This document shows, piece by piece, positions 7,238 to 13,022 of a stretch of DNA of 14,031 bases. A program made the position numbers and the translations under genes. The stretch lies in NCBI GenBank assembly GCA_050012355.1, contig JBEKHI010000212.1:1-14031 (forward strand), in the 5' to 3' direction. Origin of the DNA: JBEKHI01 sp050012355. Its GTDB lineage: Bacteria > Actinomycetota > Actinomycetes > Streptosporangiales > Streptosporangiaceae. Under the pieces are notes generated by a model, which worked only from the letters and a program-made list of their open reading frames with translations, was not told the origin of the DNA and did not search any database. Position 1 is the stretch's first letter. Each line of letters opens with the position of its first letter.

Positions 7238-10200
7238 CTATGGCTCCTCGTTCTGTGGTGCGGCTGCGCGCGCGTCGCGCACGCCCCGCTGGAAGCTCGA
7301 CATCCGGCTGCGGATATCGTCCGCGGACCGGGCGGGTGCGACCGTCTCCCCCGAGCCCTCGGCACCGGCCGCGCTGCCCGCGCCGACGGAGCCCGGAACG
7401 AGGTTCGCCCGGGGAACCCGCTTGGGCAACCCGGCCGTAGTGGTCTCCCCGGTCATGGGCGCGGCCGCAACGCGGGCCGCGCGCATACCTTCGTCCGCAG
7501 GTGAGCTCCACGTTTCCGCGGCCGACTTCTCAGCCGGCCCCGAACTCAACGGCTTCCCGCTGCGCCGGAACCAGTCCGACTCCAGCGAGTCGAAGATCGG
7601 CAGCCGCTGGTCTTGCGCCGGGCTTCCGGCTGGCGGCGGAACCATCACGCCGTCCGATCCGCCGTTCGGTGGCGCGGTGACACTCGCCGGACCGCCGTTG
7701 ACGCCTTGCATCGAACCAGCGCCGCCACTCAGCGTGCCTGTTCCGCCGTTCGCCGAGCCGCCATCGCCGCCAAACGACGGGAGCCGGCCCGCGGACGGGG
7801 CGCTTGCCGGATCGTCCGCGCCGAAGCCTGGGCGCTCGCCCGTTCCCCGCCCGCTTCCGGCAAACGAATCCACGCCGCCGGGGACCGGACGGACCGGCAG
7901 CTGCTGCGGACCGGTCGACGGACCGCCGTTCTTCGGGCCGCCGTTGCCGGGGCCTCCGTTGCCGGGAGCCCCGCCGCTCTGGCCCGCGCTGCTGGGGATA
8001 CCGCCGAAGGGTGCGGCGCCGCTGATGCCGCCGTTACCACCGTTACCACCGCCGCCAGTGAAGCGCGGGATGCGCGAGGCCGCGGCGGCGTTGCCGGTAG
8101 CCGTACCGCTCGGGCCGCTGCCGGCCGCGGCGGCCGGCGGGTACGCGGCCGGGGACGACGGCGACTGGCCGAAGCCGGGCGCCGTGGCGGCCGCCGGGGG
8201 CGCGGAAAGCGAGGCAGCGGGGCCGTAGTCGTCTGGCTCGAACCGGCGGAGCCTGCCGATCGGTGCCGCGCCCGCTTCCGCGGAGGCGACCGAGTCCGGC
8301 AGCCAGATCAACGCGGTCAGGCCACCCGACTGTGCGTGCCGCAGCCGGACCCTGATCCCATGCCGGTTGGCAAGGCGGCCGACCACGAACAGGCCCATGC
8401 GGCGGGAGACCGCGACGTCGACAACCGGCGGGTTGTCCAGCCGCCAGTTCGCGTGCGCCATCTCCTGCTCGGAGATGCCCACGCCCTGGTCGGTGATGTC
8501 GAGCAGCACGCCGCCGCTGGTCAGTGGCTGACCGGTGACGTATACCTGGGTGTCCTCCGGAGAGAACGTGGTCGCGTTCTCCACGATCTCGGCGACTAGG
8601 TGCACCACGTCGTTGACGGCTTGGCCGACAACCACGATGCCGGGCTGGACGTTGAGCACCACGCGCTCGTACTGCTCGATCTCGGAGATCGCGGCGCGGA
8701 GCACGTCAACCAGCGGGACCGGCTGGCTCCACCGGCGGCTGGCCTCGTGGCCGGCCAGGACCAGGAGGTTCTCCGAGTTACGCCGCATTCGAGTGGCCAG
8801 GTGGTCCAGGCGGAACAGGCTGGACAGCCGGTCCGGATCCTGCTCGCCCTGCTCCAGGTTGTCGATCAGCGAGAGCTGGCGCTCGATCAGCGACTGGCTG
8901 CGGCGCGACAGGTTGACGAACATGGCGTTCAGGTTGCCGCGCAGCATTGCTTCGTCAGCGGCCAGCCGGACTGCTTCCCGGTGGACCTGGTCGAAGGCCC
9001 GCGCGACTTCACCGATCTCGTCGGTCGAACTGACGCCGATCGGCTCGATCTCGATGCTCTCGTCCGAGCCTTCGCTCTGGCTCAGCCTGCGCACCATCTC
9101 CGGCAGCTTGTTGCCAGCGACCTCGAGCGCGTCCGACCGCAGCTTGCGCAGCGGGCGGATCATGGACCGGGCCACGATGGTGGTGACGACCAGGACGATG
9201 AGCAGCAGCACGAGCAGCAAGGCACTAATGGTCACCGCTGACTTCAGCGCCGACGATGCCAGGCTGTCCGCTTGCGTGCTGGTGTCGCTGACCAGGACGC
9301 CGCTGACATCACGCATGTCCTGAACCAGGGTGCCCTGGGTGTAGGCCCAGCAGGATGCCTCGGTGGTGTTGCCGGTGCTAACGCAGTCCGCGGGCAGCGA
9401 GCCGTTGCTCTCGATCGTCAGGGCCTGGCTGTCACCGGCCTTGGTAGTCGCCAGCTCTTCCTGGGCCGATGCCTCGTCAACCTGCTCGCCACTGACCGTG
9501 TTGTCGAAGGACTGCGACTCGGCGACGCTCGCGACCGCCTTGAACTGGTTCTCGTCCGCGGTCTCCTGCTGGATCTCTTGATTCAGCAGGGCGAGCCCGC
9601 CGGGCGGGAACGCCACCGGGGCGGCGCTCAGCGCGGCGAACAAGATACCGCGCTGCTGGGACGCGTCGTTCTCCGCGCGGAGCAGTGCGCCCAGTTCGTT
9701 GACGTCGGTCTGCAGCGAGGTGCTGGACGTACCGCTAGCGATGTCCGCGCTGAACGTGTCCATGTCGGTGACCAGCGAGCTGTACCGGTTGATGACCGCC
9801 AGGGCGGGGTACTCGGTGTTCAGCGCCGCGTCGCGGATGTGGCTCATGTCGTTGATGCCCGCCAGGACACCATTGTCGAGGGCCTCGACCACGGTTGAGT
9901 TGTAGCCGCCGCCGGCGGTGACACCTTGAGAACGCTGCGTGACCAGGTCTTCTGCCTGGTTGGTCGCGCTCTGCGCCTTCTGGACCGCGCTCAATCCGGA
10001 CGACGGGCGGCCGGCCGCGATGTAGCCCGCCGTGACGTCCCGCTCGTCCTCGGTCGCTGACGCAAGCTGGACGACCGCTTGGTTCAGCGTCGCCAGGTTC
10101 TTGATTCGCTGGAAGGTCGTGTAGTTGTCCGCCGCGCTGCCGATCTGCACGACGCCGAGGATGATCGCGGCGATTGTCGGTATGACGATGATCGCGATAA

Positions 10201-10588
10201 GCCGCCAGCGGACTCGCCAGTTGCTCAGTGTGAACCGCGATCGCTGGCCTGGCCCGATTGGCCCGGAGCCACCCATGCCACCACGTCCCGGCTCCGGTGC
10301 GGCACCAGGCCGCAGCGGCACGGGCAGGTTGCGGGTACCGTTCCCCTCCGGCGCGAAGCCGCTGGGGCCCGCGGGAGCCAGCGAGCCGCCTTGCGGCGCG
10401 AACGCGGCGGGCTGCCCGCCGAAGGCGGGCTGACCCATTGCTGGCTGGCCTAGGCCGGGCTGGCCAGGCTGCGCCTGGCCACCATTCATGGCCCCGCCAT
10501 TTCCAGCATGGCCGTTACCCGGACCCGGCGGAGCGCCGTTCCGGTTAGTGTCTGATCGCCTACGCACTGCGCTTGCACCTCGCAGCAT
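7238..10588 (-). CDS. cvnA: Conservon CvnA-type sensor histidine kinase with NIT domain
   Basis: This 1116-aa membrane kinase is the receptor of the conservon. A Gly/Pro/Gln/Asn-rich cytoplasmic leader (about 15-118) precedes TM1 (about 129-150). An extracytoplasmic nitrate/nitrite-sensing (NIT-type) domain follows (about 155-445), mostly helical, with a Cys402/Cys413 pair that could form a disulfide. TM2 is at about 447-473, and a HAMP segment with a charged insert at about 475-545. The atypical DHp region has LDHLATRMRR with His596. The ATPase domain includes IVENATTFSP (Asn671), DQGVGI (Asp700) and SRRMGLFVVG. A disordered Gly/Pro/Ala/Ser-rich tail of about 320 residues closes with two conserved-looking islands, GLPKRVPRANLVPG and DDIRSRMSSFQRG. 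Start: ATG 10588, with AGGTGG 6 nt upstream. TTG 10591 and GTG 10567 (GAGG about 10 nt upstream) are alternatives. No cognate response regulator is adjacent, as is usual for conservons. Confidence 0.94.
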   Translation of the reverse strand: MLRGASAVRRRSDTNRNGAPPGPGNGHAGNGGAMNGGQAQPGQPGLGQPAMGQPAFGGQPAAFAPQGGSLAPAGPSGFAPEGNGTRNLPVPLRPGAAPEPGRGGMGGSGPIGPGQRSRFTLSNWRVRWRLIAIIVIPTIAAIILGVVQIGSAADNYTTFQRIKNLATLNQAVVQLASATEDERDVTAGYIAAGRPSSGLSAVQKAQSATNQAEDLVTQRSQGVTAGGGYNSTVVEALDNGVLAGINDMSHIRDAALNTEYPALAVINRYSSLVTDMDTFSADIASGTSSTSLQTDVNELGALLRAENDASQQRGILFAALSAAPVAFPPGGLALLNQEIQQETADENQFKAVASVAESQSFDNTVSGEQVDEASAQEELATTKAGDSQALTIESNGSLPADCVSTGNTTEASCWAYTQGTLVQDMRDVSGVLVSDTSTQADSLASSALKSAVTISALLLVLLLIVLVVTTIVARSMIRPLRKLRSDALEVAGNKLPEMVRRLSQSEGSDESIEIEPIGVSSTDEIGEVARAFDQVHREAVRLAADEAMLRGNLNAMFVNLSRRSQSLIERQLSLIDNLEQGEQDPDRLSSLFRLDHLATRMRRNSENLLVLAGHEASRRWSQPVPLVDVLRAAISEIEQYERVVLNVQPGIVVVGQAVNDVVHLVAEIVENATTFSPEDTQVYVTGQPLTSGGVLLDITDQGVGISEQEMAHANWRLDNPPVVDVAVSRRMGLFVVGRLANRHGIRVRLRHAQSGGLTALIWLPDSVASAEAGAAPIGRLRRFEPDDYGPAASLSAPPAAATAPGFGQSPSSPAAYPPAAAAGSGPSGTATGNAAAASRIPRFTGGGGNGGNGGISGAAPFGGIPSSAGQSGGAPGNGGPGNGGPKNGGPSTGPQQLPVRPVPGGVDSFAGSGRGTGERPGFGADDPASAPSAGRLPSFGGDGGSANGGTGTLSGGAGSMQGVNGGPASVTAPPNGGSDGVMVPPPAGSPAQDQRLPIFDSLESDWFRRSGKPLSSGPAEKSAAETWSSPADEGMRAARVAAAPMTGETTTAGLPKRVPRANLVPGSVGAGSAAGAEGSGETVAPARSADDIRSRMSSFQRGVRDARAAAPQNEEP

Positions 10589-10640
10589 CAAGGGCCACCT
10601 GGCTATGCGCCGAACCGCGAACGGCTGAGCCGTTCAACAT
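10560..10640 (-). CDS. Possible 26-residue leader ORF overlapping the cvnA-type start
   Basis: ATG 10640 lies 5 nt after the purine run GAGGGG, with a second run GGAGGG further up. The frame runs 26 codons to TAG 10562-10560, overlapping the first 29 bases of the kinase gene. It contains the palindrome at 10619-10635. No domain or signal is visible. It could be a translated leader peptide or chance; the only support is a ribosome-site-like sequence. Confidence 0.2.
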   Translation of the reverse strand: MLNGSAVRGSAHSQVALDAARCKRSA

Positions 10641-10858
10641 CAGCACCCCTCTTTCCCTCCAGCAACGAGCCCCGCTCGAGGACGACAGGGCGGCCGAGGC
10701 CACTCTCCAGCTAGCGTTACAAATTCGGGTAAGGACATATAACCATCTTCGGGGTGCGCCACATGATGGATTCGCCAGTAATCGGGCAGAACTTCTGCAA
10801 AGTCTCACGCACCTACGTGAACCTACCTTAGGGGCACTCGGGGCGATCGGACGGGCAT
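10589..10858 (-). promoter_or_regulatory. Upstream region of the conservon operon
   Basis: No protein gene is supported here. The long plus-strand frame across this gap has no homology-like features, and both flanking genes are on the minus strand. On the minus strand a -10-like TATATG (10744-10739) is the best core promoter element, but no TTGAC-like -35 sits at the right distance. Inverted repeats are GAACGGCT-N-AGCCGTTC at 10619-10635, GCAGAA-N-TTCTGC at 10786-10798 and TCACG-N6-CGTGA at 10805-10820. ACCTAC also repeats at a 10-bp step (10811-10826). The density of dyads suggests a regulated promoter; the regulators are unknown. Confidence 0.45.
10619..10635. promoter_or_regulatory. Perfect 8-bp inverted repeat upstream of cvnA-type gene
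   Basis: GAACGGCT-G-AGCCGTTC is a perfect dyad with a single central base, 31 bp before the ATG 10588 start. With a one-base centre it is a better protein operator than an RNA hairpin. The position in the leader would suit a repressor. No matching regulator is encoded in the window. Confidence 0.45.
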
Positions 10859-10890
10859 ACCGGCCGCTGAGGGGCCTCTCAGCGGCCGGT
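10859..10890 (-). terminator. Strong hairpin, probable terminator of the acyl-CoA dehydrogenase gene
   Basis: Perfect 13-bp stem ACCGGCCGCTGAG / CTCAGCGGCCGGT around a 6-base GGGGCC-type loop, extendable by one G-T pair. It lies 87 bp past the stop of the dehydrogenase gene. There is no T-tract on the transcribed side, as is common for actinomycete terminators. It also insulates the conservon promoter from read-through. Confidence 0.75.
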
Positions 10891-10980
10891 CTCAGCCCGC
10901 TAGCAAGCCTGTTTGCCCAGCCTGTCAGCCCAGTCCAGGAGCTCAGCCTGCTAGCTCAGCCTGCTAGCTCAGCCTGCTAG
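10891..10980. repeat. 13-bp tandem repeat array, seven units
   Basis: The unit CTCAGCCTGCTAG occurs three times without a mismatch at 10942-10954, 10955-10967 and 10968-10980, and once with one mismatch at 10891-10903. Three diverged units of 13, 13 and 12 bp fill 10904-10941. The last perfect unit contains the TAG stop (10979-10977) of the dehydrogenase gene. Because 13 is not a multiple of 3, the three perfect units place TAG in all three minus-strand frames. The array begins directly at the foot of the terminator hairpin. Confidence 0.9.
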
Positions 10981-12122
10981 CCCAGCCCGAGCTCCCGGGC
11001 GATGATCATCCGCTGGATCTCCGAAGTGCCCTCGCCGATCTCCAGGATCTTGGCGTCGCGATAGAACCGGCCGACCGGCGTTTCGTTCATGAATCCGTAC
11101 CCGCCAAACACTTGCGTCGCTGCCCGCGCGTTATCCATCGCCGCGTTCGAGGCGATCAGCTTGGCCAGCGCGGCCTCCTTCTTGACCGGCTGGCCCGCCA
11201 CCACCCGCGCCGCCGCGTCGTACCAGGCCAGCCGGGCCGTGTGCACCCTGGCCGCCATGTCCGCGATGGCGAAGCTGACCGCCTGGTGCCGTCCGATGGC
11301 GACGCCGAAGGCCTCGCGCTCGCCCGCGTACCTGACGCACTCGTCCACGCAGCCTTGCGCAAGCCCGGTCGCCAGCGCGGCGATGGCCACCCGGCCCTCG
11401 TCAAGGGTCCGCAGGAATTGCGCATACCCGCGGCCCGGTTCGCCGAGCAGGTTCTCCTCCGGTACCCGGCAATCGGCGAACGACAGCTCGCGGGTGTCGG
11501 AGGCGCACCAGCCGACCTTGGAGTACAGCGGGCCCGGAGTGAATCCGGGAGTGTCGCTCGGCACGATGATGGTGGATATCTCGCCGTTCTCACCGGTGCG
11601 GGCGGCGACCGTCACCAGCGCGGTGATCGACGTCCCGGCGTTGGTGATGAACGCCTTCGAACCGTTGATCACCCACCCGCCATCCCGCAGTACCGCCGTC
11701 GTCCGCAGCGTCCCCGGGATGTCGGACCCGCCGCCCGGCTCCGTCAGGCCGAACGCCGCGAGCCGCTCCCCCGCGCACAGTTCCGGCAGCCAGCGAGCCT
11801 TCTGCTCCTGGGTGCCGAACCGGTAGATCGGCATCGCCCCCAGGCTTACGCCGGCTTCCAGGGTGATGGCCACGGATGAATCGACCCGCGCGAGTTCCTC
11901 AAGCGCGACGCCAAGTGCCAGCAGGTCTCCGCCCATACCCCCGAATTCCTCTGGAAACGGCAGGCCGAACAACCCCAGCTTTCCCATCCGGCCCACGATT
12001 TCGTAGGGGAACTCCTCCCGCTCGTAGTAGCCTCCGATGACGGGGGCCACCACGTCCTTGGCGAACTCCGCGACGGTTTCGCGAAGGCCTGCGTGTTCCG
12101 GCGTGAGCTGATAATCCACCAT
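10977..12122 (-). CDS. Acyl-CoA dehydrogenase (FAD-dependent)
   Basis: This 381-aa flavoenzyme oxidises an acyl-CoA to the 2,3-enoyl-CoA, passing electrons to ETF. It has the usual three parts: an N-terminal helical domain (about 5-120), a middle beta domain (about 121-230) with signature 1 GLTEPGGGSDIPGT (125-138), and a C-terminal helical domain (about 231-380) with signature 2 QVFGGYGFMNETP (337-349). The catalytic base position is Glu364 in GEGTSEIQR, as in short- and medium-chain enzymes. Chain-length or branched-chain specificity cannot be read from this. Length is typical. Start: ATG 12122 has no clear ribosome site. The TACCAT element 6 bp upstream on this strand would fit a leaderless transcript. 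It is probably a single-gene unit, ending in the 13-bp repeat array and a hairpin, and divergent from the zinc-ribbon/FHA gene. Confidence 0.96.
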   Translation of the reverse strand: MVDYQLTPEHAGLRETVAEFAKDVVAPVIGGYYEREEFPYEIVGRMGKLGLFGLPFPEEFGGMGGDLLALGVALEELARVDSSVAITLEAGVSLGAMPIYRFGTQEQKARWLPELCAGERLAAFGLTEPGGGSDIPGTLRTTAVLRDGGWVINGSKAFITNAGTSITALVTVAARTGENGEISTIIVPSDTPGFTPGPLYSKVGWCASDTRELSFADCRVPEENLLGEPGRGYAQFLRTLDEGRVAIAALATGLAQGCVDECVRYAGEREAFGVAIGRHQAVSFAIADMAARVHTARLAWYDAAARVVAGQPVKKEAALAKLIASNAAMDNARAATQVFGGYGFMNETPVGRFYRDAKILEIGEGTSEIQRMIIARELGLG

Positions 12123-12219
12123 GAAACGATGGTAGGCCCGCTAAGTTGCCTGGAGGAGCCCGGCCGGCGGCGGTACGCTTGCTTGGCAAGTCCAGACGAA
12201 GGTGAGGGGATGGCGCTCG
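12123..12219. promoter_or_regulatory. Divergent promoter region, acyl-CoA dehydrogenase / FHA protein
   Basis: Only 97 bp separate the two start codons. On the minus strand TACCAT lies 6 bp before the dehydrogenase ATG and could be the -10 of a leaderless promoter. On the plus strand TACGCT (12174-12179) is a possible -10 for the FHA gene, with a poor -35. A small dyad, CTTGC-N3-GCAAG, lies at 12178-12190. GAGGGGA at 12204-12210 is the ribosome site that favours GTG 12220. Confidence 0.35.
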
Positions 12220-12822
12220 GTGAACTGCCCAGACTGCGGAGTACGCGTGCAGCCGGAGGACTTGATCTGCTTCCGGTGTGGCGCGAACCTGCCGCATGCC
12301 CGGTCGGCGGATGACGACATTCCAACGCCGACGGTCTCACAGCAGTACTTCCGGGGCGACGGCGTTACCTCCTGCCCGAACTGCGGCTCGTCGGTCGACC
12401 CGACCGATGTGGTCTGCGCCGAGTGCAGGCACCCGCTGCCCACGACGGCCGCCAGGCGGCGGATCTCGCCGGTGGTGCTCCGGATCACGTTCCCCACCGG
12501 CAACGTCGACGTCCCGGCGGGGACCTCGGTGATGCTCGGCCGGGACCCTGCCCAGTCGCTGGTGGCGGCGGCCTTCGCCCAGTACGACAACGTCTCACGG
12601 CGGCACGCGACCATCCTGGTCACCGACGACGGCCGCGCCACGATCCGTGACGAGGGCTCGACGAACGGTACGTTCGTGAACGGCGACCGGGTAATGCCCG
12701 GTTCGGAGGTCCGTCTCGTGGACGGCGACCGCATCAGGCTCGCCGCCGACGTGACCGGGGAAGTCTCCCTCCCCCGCGAACCCGACGCGGCCCCGCTGAC
12801 CCGCAACAACGGCTACGCCTGA
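12220..12822 (+). CDS. Double zinc-ribbon and FHA-domain protein
   Basis: This 200-aa soluble protein has two zinc ribbons followed by a forkhead-associated domain. Ribbon 1 uses Cys3, Cys6, Cys17 and Cys20; ribbon 2 uses Cys52, Cys55, Cys66 and Cys69. Each is a CxxC-x10-CxxC knuckle, and they are joined by a Pro/Ser-rich linker. The FHA domain (about 84-185) has the phosphothreonine-binding landmarks Gly107-Arg108 (LGRD), Ser126 and His129 in NVSRRHA, and STNGTFVNG with Asn149. FHA domains dock phosphothreonine peptides made by Ser/Thr kinases; no kinase gene is in view. Start: GTG 12220 with GAGGGGA 9 nt upstream, giving VNCPDCG at the N-terminus. The in-frame GTG 12202 has no ribosome site. 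There is no signal peptide or TM. A strong hairpin follows 33 bp after the stop. Probable role: adaptor in phospho-signalling; partner unknown. Confidence 0.92.
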   Translation: MNCPDCGVRVQPEDLICFRCGANLPHARSADDDIPTPTVSQQYFRGDGVTSCPNCGSSVDPTDVVCAECRHPLPTTAARRRISPVVLRITFPTGNVDVPAGTSVMLGRDPAQSLVAAAFAQYDNVSRRHATILVTDDGRATIRDEGSTNGTFVNGDRVMPGSEVRLVDGDRIRLAADVTGEVSLPREPDAAPLTRNNGYA

Positions 12823-12854
12823 TCCCGTTTCTCCGGGTCCTCCTACAGACCGTC

Positions 12855-12896
12855 GATGGCCCATCGCTGGTGCTATAAGCCCAGCGGTGGGCCATC
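12855..12896 (+). terminator. 16-bp-stem hairpin terminator after the FHA gene
   Basis: The arms at 12855-12870 and 12881-12896 pair over 16 bp with a single T-G wobble. The 10-base loop can itself close three more pairs (GCT/AGC). There is no T-tract downstream. It lies 33 bp past the stop and separates the FHA gene from the promoter of the next gene. Confidence 0.8.
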
Positions 12897-12958
12897 CATG
12901 GCTATGGGGGGCCATGCCGGAGTTGCGGCTTCTCGCACGTCATCGCCGGATGATTGGC

Positions 12959-12964
12959 TATAGT
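12959..12964 (+). promoter_or_regulatory. Probable -10 element TATAGT of the Gly-Tyr-Gln protein gene
   Basis: TATAGT matches the -10 consensus at five of six positions and predicts a leader of about 50 nt before ATG 13023. The -35 position (about 12936-12941, CACGTC) is poor, so strength or the sigma factor is uncertain. The rest of 12897-13022 shows only repeated GGCCAT-type words and no gene. Confidence 0.4.
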
Positions 12965-13022
12965 CCAACATGTCTAGGCTTTGCCGCTCACCTGCCGACA
13001 TCCGCTTGATCGGGGATCAGGG

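Noticed and set aside
7215..8228. Plus-strand frame of 337 codons, Pro-rich, opposite the kinase tail
   Set aside because: Shadow of the Gly/Pro-rich kinase tail on the other strand; no ribosome site, no recognisable fold.
10786..10798. Dyad GCAGAA-N-TTCTGC considered as an SOS (LexA) box
   Set aside because: The actinobacterial LexA box is GAAC-N4-GTTC; the spacing and half-sites here do not fit, so it is listed only as an unassigned dyad.
10573..10980. Plus-strand frame of 135 codons across the 10589-10976 gap
   Set aside because: It crosses a perfect terminator hairpin and the 13-bp repeats, has no good ribosome site and no domain; both neighbours are on the minus strand.
10891..10980. 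Tandem repeats considered as a CRISPR array
   Set aside because: Units are 13 bp and directly abutting, with no spacers and no cas genes.
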